Positions 9,170-18,038 of a DNA stretch of 61,589 nucleotides are shown one piece after another. Source of the DNA: Tomitella cavernea (GTDB lineage Bacteria > Actinomycetota > Actinomycetes > Mycobacteriales > Mycobacteriaceae). Below the pieces are notes generated by a model. That model was not told where the DNA came from, searched no databases, and saw nothing but the letters and a program-made list of their open reading frames with translations. The translations under genes were made by a program, and so were the position numbers. Where the stretch lies: NCBI RefSeq assembly GCF_016599145.1, contig NZ_JAENKO010000026.1:1-61589 (forward strand), given 5' to 3'. How positions within the stretch are numbered: position 1 is the stretch's first letter; each line of letters opens with the position of its first letter.

Positions 9170-10129
9170 TCAGAACCGCAGATGCGGAAGGATGAGCGCG
9201 TACCGGTCCTGGATGGACGCCACCTGCACGGCGATCAGCACGATCTCGACGACGAACAGCGCCCCGAGCACCCCGAAGCCCGCGCCGACGACCGCCTTGC
9301 GCGTCGGCGCCCGCATTCCGACGGCGCGCAGCGCCTCCGGCGCGTACACGATCGCCGCCGTGGCCGCGGTGCCGGCCAGGAAGCCGCCGAGGTGCCCGAG
9401 CCAGGAGATGCCGGGGACCGACACCGAGATGATCACGTTGATGACGATCACGGCGATCATCATGTTGGGGCTGCGACGCAGGCGCAGCAGGATGATGAGA
9501 ACCGCGCCGAACAGGCCGAAGACCGCCCCCGAAGCACCGGCGGTCTGCCCGTTCCAAGCGCCGAACATCACCGCCGCAGACCCGCCCAGCAGGCCCACGA
9601 GGTACACCAGCGAATACCGGAGTTTGCCCAGCGCGTTCTCGCACGCGATGCCCACGACGTAGAGCGCGTACATGTTGACGGCCAGATGGAGGATGCCGAA
9701 GTGCAGGAAGCCGCTGCCGATCAACCGCCACCACTCGCCGTTGGCCACGAGCCCCGGCACCAGTGCGAACCGCTCATACAGCGCCGATCCGCGGTTGTTG
9801 TCGAGGACGCTGCCGGCCTGCACGGCGGTGATCAGGTAGGCGAGGACGTTGAGCCCGATGAGCACGTAGGTCACCGTCGGGCGTCCGGCCAGCGCGGCGC
9901 GCACCCCTCCGACGGCGCTGCCCGCACCGGCGGCCGGCATGTGCGATGCCGCACCCCGGCGCTCCTGCTCGATGCAGTCGACGCAGTGGAACCCCACGGG
10001 CGCCTGCCGCAGGCACTCGTGGCAGGCGGGCCGGCCGCAGCGCGAGCAGCGCAGGCCCGTGGGCCGGTCCGGATGACGGAAGCACCCCGGCAGGGGCTGA
10101 TGCATCTCTCCCCCGCCGGGAGTGCTCAT
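9170..10129 (-). CDS. Rhomboid family intramembrane serine protease with N-terminal zinc-binding domain
   Basis: A 319-residue protein. Residues 15-55 form a Cys/His-rich B-box-like zinc finger (CxxH, then CSRC, CHEC, CVDC spacing). Six to seven membrane segments follow, with the catalytic Ser in GASGAVFG and a conserved His in WLGHLGG. Rhomboids cleave substrates within the membrane; the target here is unknown. An internal ATG eight codons downstream has a better purine-rich leader and is an alternative start. Its start is 2 bases after the ppiA stop, so the two are probably co-transcribed. Confidence 0.93.
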   Translation of the reverse strand: MSTPGGGEMHQPLPGCFRHPDRPTGLRCSRCGRPACHECLRQAPVGFHCVDCIEQERRGAASHMPAAGAGSAVGGVRAALAGRPTVTYVLIGLNVLAYLITAVQAGSVLDNNRGSALYERFALVPGLVANGEWWRLIGSGFLHFGILHLAVNMYALYVVGIACENALGKLRYSLVYLVGLLGGSAAVMFGAWNGQTAGASGAVFGLFGAVLIILLRLRRSPNMMIAVIVINVIISVSVPGISWLGHLGGFLAGTAATAAIVYAPEALRAVGMRAPTRKAVVGAGFGVLGALFVVEIVLIAVQVASIQDRYALILPHLRF

Positions 10130-10131
10130 CG

Positions 10132-10674
<543 letters not shown>

Positions 10675-10771
10675 CGTGCCATCATCGGCGCGCTCCGGAG
10701 GATTACCCCGCCGCCTCGACGGGACTATCCTCACAGGCATGGACACCCCCGACCCCACGAGGTGAGTTCCT

Positions 10772-10969
10772 ATGCAGAAGACCGCATCGCACTCCGCGCC
10801 GCGCCTGGCCGCCGTCGCCGGCCCCGCCCCGGCGCGACGCCGGCGTAAGACCGCGGTGGCAGTCGGCATCGCCTCGGCGCTGGGCGCCGCCGTGTACGCG
10901 CAGGTGCACCGCGACGAGTTCGAGGCGATGGCCCGCCACCCCGATCTACCGTCCGCCCCGCAGACCTGA
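10772..10969 (+). CDS. Small hypothetical membrane-associated protein
   Basis: A 65-residue product with an RRRRK basic patch and one hydrophobic helix (about residues 28-42). It is divergent from ppiA, with a ribosome-binding-like GAGGTGA before the ATG. No family is recognised. Start signal, GC-rich codon use and topology support a real gene, but nothing indicates a function. Confidence 0.55.
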   Translation: MQKTASHSAPRLAAVAGPAPARRRRKTAVAVGIASALGAAVYAQVHRDEFEAMARHPDLPSAPQT

Positions 10970-11049
10970 GCTTTCGCCCCAGACCTGAGCGCGGATCCCC
11001 CTCCCGCATGGCCCGATCCCGCTTCGGCGCGTATGCCATGCTGGACGGC

Positions 11050-11241
11050 ATGACTTCTGCACGCGTCCAGTCGAACCGTCCGGCCAGCCCGCCGTGGGCC
11101 GTGCGGATCGCGGTTCTCGCCGCGGCGGTCGCGGTGATCACCGTCTTCACCGGTGGGATCGCCGCCGCGGTGCGCGGCGCGAGGAAGGCATTGCCGCCGC
11201 CGGCCGCGCACCCGCCGCGCGTCGACGACCCGGCACGCTGA
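11050..11241 (+). CDS. Small hypothetical single-helix membrane protein
   Basis: A 63-residue product with one membrane helix (about residues 17-38) and a Pro/Ala-rich C-terminus. The frame is open from 11008; the internal ATG at 11050 is chosen because a GGA purine stretch precedes it. Its stop lies inside the stem of the terminator-like hairpin at 11229-11266. The function is unknown. Confidence 0.45.
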   Translation: MTSARVQSNRPASPPWAVRIAVLAAAVAVITVFTGGIAAAVRGARKALPPPAAHPPRVDDPAR

Positions 11242-11266
11242 CGCCGCTCGGTCAGCGGGTGCCGGG
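11229..11266. terminator. Bidirectional terminator-like hairpin
   Basis: Arms CCCGGCACGCTGAC and GTCAGC-GG-GTGCCGGG pair over 14 bp with a two-base bulge and an 8-base loop. It lies between convergent genes ending at 11241 and 11287. There is no T-tract, which is usual for actinobacterial hairpins. Confidence 0.6.
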
Positions 11267-11286
11267 CCGTCGTGCGACGGAACGGC

Positions 11287-11712
11287 TCAGGCCGCGGACA
11301 CCGGGCTCGCGCAGTACTTGCACTTGGTCGCCTTCATCGGCAGATCGCTCGAGAGGCATTCGGGGCAGCTCTTGGTGGGCGCCGGCTCGCCGAACACCTC
11401 GTTGCCACGGTGCGTCTGGTAGGCGCGGTAGGGCACCACGATGACGAAGTACACCACGGCCATGAAGATGATGAAGTAGATGACGCCGGAGATGAATGCT
11501 CCGATGTCGACGAAGGTCTCCGGTTGGTCGTTGTTGACGAGCCAGCCGAGCCCCATGCTGTCGCCGCTGCCGCCGGCTGCCGCGACCAGCGGGTTGATGA
11601 CGTTGTCGGTGAACGCCTTGACCAGATTGCTGAAGGCGGTGGCGACGACGAGACCGACCGCGACGACGACGACCTCGCCCTGCATCATGAAGTTCTTGAA
11701 ACCCTTGAGCAT
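11287..11712 (-). CDS. MscL family mechanosensitive channel with C-terminal zinc ribbon
   Basis: A 141-residue protein starting MLKGFKNF, the typical MscL N-terminal amphipathic helix, with TM1 at about residues 14-35 and TM2 at about 70-95. Unlike classical MscL, the C-terminus is a Cys4 zinc ribbon (CPEC, then CKYC). MscL releases solutes on hypo-osmotic shock. Loss of the usual cytoplasmic helix bundle suggests an MscL-like variant whose gating may differ (inference). It is a single gene, convergent with the small ORF downstream. Confidence 0.88.
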   Translation of the reverse strand: MLKGFKNFMMQGEVVVVAVGLVVATAFSNLVKAFTDNVINPLVAAAGGSGDSMGLGWLVNNDQPETFVDIGAFISGVIYFIIFMAVVYFVIVVPYRAYQTHRGNEVFGEPAPTKSCPECLSSDLPMKATKCKYCASPVSAA

Positions 11713-11835
11713 GCTTGAACCCTTCCGTCCCTCGCCCTCAATGGGAAACAGCAGTACTCCCGAATGTTAAAGCGGTGACTGGCGGTGCGCAACAGATACG
11801 AATGCTTCCGCATGCGGGGCTCCCGCACATCCGGG

Positions 11836-12675
11836 TCACCCCGCCTCCTTCTTGAACCGCCGCGATCCGAACCAGGCCGCGAGCACCAGCATCACGATCG
11901 TCAGGCCCACCCCCCACCACGCCGTGGCCGTGCCGTACTCACCGTCGAAGAAGTCGCGCACGCCGTCGACGACGTGCTTGAGCGGGTTGATGTTGCTGAT
12001 CCAGTTCAGCCAGCCCGGGGCCAGCGTCATCGGCAGCAGGATTCCCGACAACAGCAGCGCAGGCAGCGCGAAGATGTTGAGCAGCGGAGCGAAAGCGTCC
12101 TCGCTCTTGAGCGTGAGCGCGAGACCGTAGGAGATCGACGCGAACGTGAACCCCAGCAGCGCCACGATGATCAGGGTGAGCACCACCCCGAGCACCGGCG
12201 CACGCAGTCCCAGCGGAATCGCCACGAGTGTGAGGATCACGCTCTGGAAGAGCAGGACGATCATGTCGCGCATGACCCTTCCCAGCAACAGCGACAGCCG
12301 GGAGGCGGGCGTGACGCGTTGCGCCTCGATCACGCCGGCACGGTATTCGGCGATCAGGCCGAACCCGACGAACAGCGACCCGAAGATCGCCAGCTGCACC
12401 AGGATCCCCGGCACGAACAGCTGGTAGGCGTTGCCGGTGCCCAGCTGCCCCGCGAGAGGTTTGAGCAAGGGGCCGAACAGCACCACGTAGAGGATCGGCT
12501 GCGACAGCCCGATGGCCACCCATGCCGGATTGCGCAGCGAGATCCGCATGGACCGACGGAAGATCAGCAGCGAGTCGCGCCACAGCGAGCTCCTCGGCGC
12601 CGCAGCGGGCGCCGGCCCGCCCGTGCCTGTGCCGCCGTGCGGCGCGGCCGGCGCAGTCTCGTCGTCGGCGCTCAT
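11836..12675 (-). CDS. ABC-2 type transporter permease (DrrB-like)
   Basis: A 279-residue permease with six predicted membrane segments and the ABC-2 domain of daunorubicin-resistance type exporters. The first 30 residues are a Pro/Ala-rich cytoplasmic leader. Its ATG overlaps the stop of the ATPase gene by 4 bases (coordinates 12672-12675), so the two are translated together as an export system. The substrate is unknown. Confidence 0.92.
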   Translation of the reverse strand: MSADDETAPAAPHGGTGTGGPAPAAAPRSSLWRDSLLIFRRSMRISLRNPAWVAIGLSQPILYVVLFGPLLKPLAGQLGTGNAYQLFVPGILVQLAIFGSLFVGFGLIAEYRAGVIEAQRVTPASRLSLLLGRVMRDMIVLLFQSVILTLVAIPLGLRAPVLGVVLTLIIVALLGFTFASISYGLALTLKSEDAFAPLLNIFALPALLLSGILLPMTLAPGWLNWISNINPLKHVVDGVRDFFDGEYGTATAWWGVGLTIVMLVLAAWFGSRRFKKEAG

Positions 12676-13730
12676 CGTCGTCCCTCCGCTCCCTGCTCCG
12701 CGTCTCCCCGAGCCCGGTCTGCTCCCGGGGTCCCGTCCTCCCCCGTCATTGCGGCCTCGCCGTCCCCGCCCGCCCCGGGATCGCCCTCCCTCAGCGATCG
12801 CCCCGTGAGCGTGAGGAACACGTCATCGAGGCTCGGCCTGCGGGTCTCCAGCGAGAGCGGGGTGATCCCAGCCCGGTCGAGCTCGCGTACCAGAGCGATC
12901 AGTGCCGCTCCGCCGTGCGGGACCCGCACGCCCACCCGGGTCCCGCTCATGCTCGGGGCGTCCGCTCCGGGCAGCCTTCCCAGCAGGTCGCCGACACGGA
13001 CGGCTTCCTCTGGCAGTTCGAGCTCCACATCGATCACATCGCCCCCGACCCGCGCCTTGAGCGCATCCGGTGTCCCCTCCGCGACGATGCGCCCGTAGTC
13101 GATCACGAGGATGCGGTCGCAGAGCGAATCCGCCTCGTCCATGTAGTGCGTGGTGAGGAAGACGGTCGTGCCGCGGCGGTCCCGAAGCCCCGAGATGTGC
13201 TCCCACAAATTCGCCCGCGCCTGCGGATCGAGGCCGGTGGTGGGCTCGTCCAGGAACACCAGGCCCGGTTTGTGCGCCAGCCCCATGGCGATGTCGAGGC
13301 GACGCTTCTGGCCGCCGGACATGGCCTTGGGCTGACGCTCCCACAGTCCGTGCAGGTCGAGAGATTCGAACAGTTCCTTGCCGTGCGCTACGGCCTGCCC
13401 CTTGCCGATCCCGTAGAGCATGGCGTGATCGACGAGTTCCTCGCCCGCGCGCGCCTCCGGATGCGCCGCGCCGGATTGGGGGACATAGCCGATCCGCCTC
13501 CGCACCCCCACCGGATCCGTGCGCAGGTCGCAGCCCGCGACGGTGGCCGTGCCCTCCGTCGGCCTCAGCAACGTGGTGAGCATGCGCAGCGTGGTGGTCT
13601 TGCCCGCACCGTTGGGGCCGAGGAAGCCGACGATTTCGCCCGCGTCGACGTCCAGGTCCACCCCGTCCACCGCACGGACCTCCTGGCGGCGCTTGCGGAA
13701 CGTGCGCGCCAGACCCCGCGCGTGGATCAT
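12672..13730 (-). CDS. ABC transporter ATP-binding protein (DrrA-like)
   Basis: A 352-residue ATPase with Walker A GPNGAGKT, signature MSGGQKRR, Walker B VFLDEP and the H-loop TTHYMDEAD. The DrrA family adds a C-terminal regulatory region, seen here at about residues 235-320. A charged tail rich in Gly/Asp follows. It is coupled by overlap to the permease downstream and to the acetoacetate-decarboxylase-like gene upstream, forming a three-gene operon. Confidence 0.95.
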   Translation of the reverse strand: MIHARGLARTFRKRRQEVRAVDGVDLDVDAGEIVGFLGPNGAGKTTTLRMLTTLLRPTEGTATVAGCDLRTDPVGVRRRIGYVPQSGAAHPEARAGEELVDHAMLYGIGKGQAVAHGKELFESLDLHGLWERQPKAMSGGQKRRLDIAMGLAHKPGLVFLDEPTTGLDPQARANLWEHISGLRDRRGTTVFLTTHYMDEADSLCDRILVIDYGRIVAEGTPDALKARVGGDVIDVELELPEEAVRVGDLLGRLPGADAPSMSGTRVGVRVPHGGAALIALVRELDRAGITPLSLETRRPSLDDVFLTLTGRSLREGDPGAGGDGEAAMTGEDGTPGADRARGDAEQGAEGRR

Positions 13731-14545
13731 GCGCGGGCCTCGCCGTCGACGGCCGCCCCGTCGACGGGCCCGGCCGGGCCCGCGCTCGTGGCCGCGTCGC
13801 TTTCACGGCCCACCACCTCCGCCTCGTCGAACCGCATGCGGGCGTGGGCGATGCCGGTGGACAGGAGGGCCCGCCGCGGCAGGCCCAGGGCGCGCAGTTC
13901 CTCACCCCACGGGTGCGGCCCCAGGACGGCGTCGGCGCCGCCCGGGCGCATCCGGGCGCCGGTGGCCGACAGCGTCCACGGAATCCTGCGTGTCACGCCG
14001 TCCATGTGCGAGTAGACGTCGATGTCCGACGATGCCGCGCCCGCACCCGGCACAGGGACTCCGCGGGCGAAGCGCACATCGGCCACCAGCCGGTCGTCGA
14101 TGCGGACGACACCGCGAGCGCCGGACGAAGAGCGGGCGAGGTCGATCCGCGACAGTTCTTTGGGAAACCCCCAGATCGTCCGGCCCGCCGCGCAGGTGAA
14201 CTCCTCCGTGACGGGGAGCCGGTGGACGAAGGCCCCGGCGCCGCCCGTCAGCAGCGCGCGCAGGTCGCCCAGCGCGCCGGCGGGACCGCCGCCCGCCTCT
14301 GCGTGCACGAGAAAGCCGATACCGAACTCCCTGTACCGGTGCAGATCCCCGTCGTGATACTCGATGAACATCAATGCGCACACCGTGCGGCCGGGCCGAT
14401 ACGGGAGCACCGAGAGCCCCGAGTAGTCGATCACGCTCTGGGCCCGCGCGGCGGGCACCGGGAACATCGCCGCGTACACCTCGGCGTCGCGGATGTGGAC
14501 GGGCATCGCGATCTGCTCGCCGAGAATGCGGAAGGTTGTCGACAC
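13727..14545 (-). CDS. Acetoacetate decarboxylase family protein
   Basis: A 272-residue protein of the ADC-like fold. The segment GFPKELSRI carries the lysine corresponding to the Schiff-base residue of acetoacetate decarboxylase. The GTG start at 14545 is chosen because AGGAGG lies 7 bases before it; the upstream extension of the open frame has no support. It is translationally coupled to the DrrA-like ATPase. Many family members are not true decarboxylases, so the reaction remains open; coupling to an exporter suggests a role with an exported or toxic compound (inference). Confidence 0.8.
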   Translation of the reverse strand: MSTTFRILGEQIAMPVHIRDAEVYAAMFPVPAARAQSVIDYSGLSVLPYRPGRTVCALMFIEYHDGDLHRYREFGIGFLVHAEAGGGPAGALGDLRALLTGGAGAFVHRLPVTEEFTCAAGRTIWGFPKELSRIDLARSSSGARGVVRIDDRLVADVRFARGVPVPGAGAASSDIDVYSHMDGVTRRIPWTLSATGARMRPGGADAVLGPHPWGEELRALGLPRRALLSTGIAHARMRFDEAEVVGRESDAATSAGPAGPVDGAAVDGEARA

Positions 14546-14889
14546 GTCCTCGCCTCCTGTGGGCCTCGTGCTGGTTCGGGACGGGCTGCGGACGCGTATC
14601 GAGATGAATAGCACCCCGGGGATCACCCGGCCTGGACGGATGACCGCATCGAGACGCAGGGCAGTCTCGAGCGCGCAACGGTCCGGCCGCAGAACAACCC
14701 GGGCGCACAACAGCGCCGCGCCGAATCATCGTACGTGTGACGCCCGACATATTCATGCCACGACACCCTCCGACCTCGGGATCTCCTCAGGGGTGGCCGT
14801 CCGCGAGTTCGTTGAATATCACCGCCGAGATGCGAAACAGTAACGAATCGGTTACGTTATTGGTACTGACGCCGAGGAACTGGACGATC
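14546..14889. promoter_or_regulatory. Divergent intergenic region with GTAAC/GTTAC dyad
   Basis: 344 bases without a supported gene separate the acetoacetate-decarboxylase-like gene from the secreted protein gene. A dyad GTAAC-GAATCG-GTTAC lies at 14840-14855, about 35 bases before the ATG at 14890, and could be an operator or promoter element. The rest is GC-rich with no recognised motif. Confidence 0.35.
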
Positions 14890-15303
14890 ATGGCACAGAA
14901 GACTGCACGCCGGATGCTGCTCGCGGGAGCGGCGACTGTGGTGTCGGCGGCCTTTGCGGCGCTCGCATTCAGCGGCACCGCGGCCGCCGCCACGCAGTGC
15001 CCCACCGGGATCGACGCGTTGGCGCCCGATTCGCTCCACCGCGCCACCGACGTCGCGCAGCAGTCGCTGGGCACCAGTTTCCCGGACAGGGATGTCACCG
15101 GCGCGTACGTCGCCGGCGCCACCCGCTCCGATGCGGGACCGGTGGGCCAGGAGATCATCTCCGCCTGCGGCCCCGACGTGCAGAGCAAGTCCGTCATCGT
15201 CGATTTCGTCTTCCCCGCGATGCTCCCCGACGCCGCCCGGTCCTACGGTGCCGCGGTCGTTTCGCTCGACAACGGTTACTACAGCGTCTGGCGCACCGCC
15301 TGA
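14890..15303 (+). CDS. Small secreted hypothetical protein
   Basis: A 137-residue product with a Sec signal peptide: basic MAQKTARR, a hydrophobic Ala-rich core, and an AxA-type cleavage site before TQCPTG at about residue 35. The mature part has two cysteines that could form a disulfide. The internal ATG was chosen over earlier in-frame starts because it begins the signal peptide. No family is recognised. Export to the cell envelope or medium is likely. Confidence 0.75.
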   Translation: MAQKTARRMLLAGAATVVSAAFAALAFSGTAAAATQCPTGIDALAPDSLHRATDVAQQSLGTSFPDRDVTGAYVAGATRSDAGPVGQEIISACGPDVQSKSVIVDFVFPAMLPDAARSYGAAVVSLDNGYYSVWRTA

Positions 15304-15364
15304 TCCAGGTGCACCGGCCGCGTCGTGAGCCGCGAACCGCCGCCGCGGGGCGCGCGTAACGTCG

Positions 15365-15862
15365 GTGCATGTGCGCACCCACACCGTGATCGATTCGCCC
15401 ATCGGCCCGCTCACGCTGGTCGGTGACGACGACGTGCTGTGCGGGCTGTACATGCAGACGCGCCGCCACCCGCCGGCTGCGGATGCCCTCGGCGAGCACG
15501 TGCACGGCGCGCTCGCCGAGACGACGGAGCAGCTCGGCGAGTACTTCGCGGGCGAGCGGGACCGTTTCACGCTGCCCCTCGCGCCGCACGGGACGCCGTT
15601 CCAGCTTTCGGTGTGGGACCGGTTGCGGGCCATACCGTACGGCCGGACGCGCTCCTATGCGGACGTGGCCGCGCAGTTGGGCAGGCCGTCGGCGGTGCGT
15701 GCGGTTGCGGCGGCCAACGGACGCAACCCCATCAGCATCATCGTGCCCTGCCACCGGGTGATCGGGAGCGACGGGCGTCTCGTCGGATACGGCGGCGGCC
15801 TCGCACGCAAGGAGTTCCTGCTGAGCCTCGAGGCCGGCGGTGGTCAGGACGCGCTGTTCTGA
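15365..15862 (+). CDS. ogt: Methylated-DNA-protein-cysteine methyltransferase (Ogt)
   Basis: A 165-residue suicide DNA-repair protein that removes O6-alkyl groups from guanine by transfer to its active-site cysteine. The active site PCHRVIG, the N-terminal DSPIGPLTLVG strand and the recognition helix region PYGRTRSYADVA are intact. The GTG at 15365 is used; a second GTG is two codons downstream. It is the first gene of an alkylation-damage cluster with an ECF sigma factor, a second Ogt-like protein and Tag. Confidence 0.95.
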   Translation: MHVRTHTVIDSPIGPLTLVGDDDVLCGLYMQTRRHPPAADALGEHVHGALAETTEQLGEYFAGERDRFTLPLAPHGTPFQLSVWDRLRAIPYGRTRSYADVAAQLGRPSAVRAVAAANGRNPISIIVPCHRVIGSDGRLVGYGGGLARKEFLLSLEAGGGQDALF

Positions 15863-15970
15863 CCACGCCCCTGCGGAGACCCCGGGCGATCCCCACCGCA
15901 TCCGCACTGACCTCGTCGTTCCGGACTCACCTCACATTCCGGCGCCCCGCGACGTATACATACTGTGAAC

Positions 15971-16669
15971 ATGAGCCGCTCCCGCACGCCGCCCCGCAGC
16001 GCCGCCGCAGGGCCCAGCGCCGCTGCAGGGCCCAGCGCCGCCGCAGGGCCCTGCGGCGCCGCGGGGCCGGGCATGCCGTTCCAACGCGTCGTCGAGGCCC
16101 ACGGCGTCGCCGTGCTGCGGGTGTGCCGCGCCTTGGTCGGCCCGGTGGACGCGGATGACGCCTGGTCGGAGACCTTCCTCGCCGCGCTGCGCACGTATCC
16201 GGAGCTGCCGCCCGGCCGCAACATCGAGGCCTGGCTGGTCACTATCGCGCAGCGCAAGTGCATCGACATGCTCCGCGCCCGCGGCCGCGGGCCCGTGCCG
16301 GTGGCCGAGCCGCCGCCCGCGCGAAGCAGCGTCGGCATCCCCGGCGCCGCCGACGAGTTCGCCCCGCTCTGGCACGCCCTGGGGGACCTGCCCCTCGTGC
16401 AGCGCCAGGCGGTGGTCTACCACCACCTGATCGGCATGCCGTACGCGGAGGCAGCCACGATCATCGGGAACTCCGCGGCGGCCGCACGCCGCGCCGGTGC
16501 CGACGGCGTCGCGGCACTGCGCAGAGCGTTCGCCGATCGCACCCCGGACACCCAACACGCCCCTCACACCCAGCACGCCGCTGACACCCGACGCACCTCC
16601 TCGCCACGGCGGCCCACCGCAGCGGCCGGCAGTCGCGCACCCCACACCAACGGAGGAGACAAGCCATGA
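15971..16669 (+). CDS. ECF-type RNA polymerase sigma factor
   Basis: A 232-residue sigma factor. Region 2 spans about residues 35-105 (DADDAWSETFLAAL, then IEAWLVTIAQRKCIDMLR) and region 4 about 135-185 (LPLVQRQAVVYHHLIGMPYAEAA). The N-terminus has three AAGPS-type repeats encoded by a 15-bp tandem repeat, and the C-terminal tail is His/Thr-rich. A TATACAT element at 15955-15961 sits so close to the start that the mRNA may be leaderless; GTG 15965 is an alternative start. The stop overlaps the ogt-like gene by ATGA. No anti-sigma gene is adjacent. Control of alkylation repair is inferred from context. Confidence 0.85.
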   Translation: MSRSRTPPRSAAAGPSAAAGPSAAAGPCGAAGPGMPFQRVVEAHGVAVLRVCRALVGPVDADDAWSETFLAALRTYPELPPGRNIEAWLVTIAQRKCIDMLRARGRGPVPVAEPPPARSSVGIPGAADEFAPLWHALGDLPLVQRQAVVYHHLIGMPYAEAATIIGNSAAAARRAGADGVAALRRAFADRTPDTQHAPHTQHAADTRRTSSPRRPTAAAGSRAPHTNGGDKP

Positions 16670-17427
16670 ACTCCACGACGACCCCGGCGCACCCGGGACC
16701 CGTGCCCCGGGACTCCGCGTGCGTGCGTGCGGGCGGCACTGCCCGCACCGATCCGCTCGATACGCTCGCGCTCCTGCAGGCGGCCGGCCCCGAGGCCGGT
16801 GAGCACTCCGTGGTCGAGGAGTTGTTCGCCCACATCCTGACCGGCGCCGATCACGAGGGTCTGATCGACGTCGCCTACCGCACAATGGATTCACCGCTCG
16901 GCCCGCTGCTCATCGCCGCGACGCCGTCCGGGGTCGTCCGGGTGGCGTTCAGCGTACAGGGACACGATGCCGTCCTCGAGGATCTGGCCGCGCGGGTCTC
17001 GCCGAGGGTGCTCCGCATGCCGTGGCGTCTCGACGGCGTCGCCACGGAGATCGACGAGTACTTCCGCGGCGTCCGCGCGGCGTTCACCGTTCCGGTGGAC
17101 CTGCGGCTGGCGCATGGTTTCCAGCGCCGGGTCCTCGAACATCTCCCGGAGATCCCGCGCGGCGGCACCGCCGGCTACGCGCAGGTGGCCCAGGCTGCGG
17201 GCAGCGCGGGGGCGGCCCGCGCCGTGGGTACCGCATGCTCCCGCAACCCGATCCCGATCCTGGTGCCCTGCCATCGGGTCACGCGCAGCGACGGATCCCT
17301 CGGCGGGTACATCGCCGGCCTTGCGGCCAAGCAGTATCTGCTGGACCTCGAGACGGCTGAGGAGCCGTCGGATGCTGCGGCGACCGGCGACGGATGCGCC
17401 GAGCCCGGCGGGGCGGGGGACGCGTGA
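16666..17427 (+). CDS. Ogt-like methyltransferase with N-terminal extension
   Basis: A 253-residue protein. Residues about 70-235 form a second methylated-DNA-cysteine methyltransferase domain with PCHRVTRSDGSLGGY intact. The first ~70 residues are an extension absent from the stand-alone ogt at 15365 and contain no recognised domain. It is translationally coupled to the sigma factor before it and the glycosylase after it. The family transfers alkyl groups from guanine to cysteine. Whether the extension senses damage or binds the sigma factor, as a split analogue of Ada, is inference. Confidence 0.85.
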   Translation: MNSTTTPAHPGPVPRDSACVRAGGTARTDPLDTLALLQAAGPEAGEHSVVEELFAHILTGADHEGLIDVAYRTMDSPLGPLLIAATPSGVVRVAFSVQGHDAVLEDLAARVSPRVLRMPWRLDGVATEIDEYFRGVRAAFTVPVDLRLAHGFQRRVLEHLPEIPRGGTAGYAQVAQAAGSAGAARAVGTACSRNPIPILVPCHRVTRSDGSLGGYIAGLAAKQYLLDLETAEEPSDAAATGDGCAEPGGAGDA

Positions 17428-18038
17428 TGCCGGAGACGACGGCGATCGTCGGCGCGGACGGCGTGGCCCGCTGCCCTTGGGCGGTCACCGATCCGCTCAA
17501 CACGCAGTACCACGACACGGAATGGGGCGTGCCGGTCCACGGTGAGCAGCCGCTGTTCGAGCGGATCTGTCTCGAGTCGTTCCAGGCCGGCCTGTCGTGG
17601 CTGACCATCCTGCGCAAACGGCCCGCGTTCCGGGGGGCTTTCGCGGGCTTCGAGGTAGACAGGGTCGCCGCCTTCACCGACGACGACGTCCAGCGCCTGC
17701 TCGCCGATTCCGCGATCGTCCGCAACCGCGCGAAGATCGAGGCCGCCGTGGGCAACGCCCGTGCCGTGCAACGTCTCCGCGATGCGGAGGGCCTCGATGC
17801 GATGCTGTGGGACTATCGCGATGCGGATCCCGCCGCCCCGCGCACGGTGGAGGAGGTGCCCACCCGGAGCGCCGCCTCCGAATCGATGGCGAAGGACCTG
17901 CGCGCGCGGGGTTTCCGCTTCGTCGGCCCCACTTCGTGCCACGCGCTGATGGAGGCTACGGGGATCATCAACACCCACCTGGTCGACTGCCACCGCCGCG
18001 GGATCAGTGCCGATTGCGCCAGTAGCCGCAGAACATGA
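17427..18038 (+). CDS. tag: DNA-3-methyladenine glycosylase I
   Basis: A 203-residue base-excision glycosylase removing 3-methyladenine. The Tag motifs CPW at the N-terminus, YHDTEWGVP, the helix-hairpin region ESFQAGLSW and the C-terminal zinc ligands are present. The ATG shares one base with the upstream stop (TGATG). The 3' end overlaps the convergent siderophore-interacting protein gene by 35 bases. It completes the sigma-ogt-tag operon. Confidence 0.95.
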   Translation: MPETTAIVGADGVARCPWAVTDPLNTQYHDTEWGVPVHGEQPLFERICLESFQAGLSWLTILRKRPAFRGAFAGFEVDRVAAFTDDDVQRLLADSAIVRNRAKIEAAVGNARAVQRLRDAEGLDAMLWDYRDADPAAPRTVEEVPTRSAASESMAKDLRARGFRFVGPTSCHALMEATGIINTHLVDCHRRGISADCASSRRT

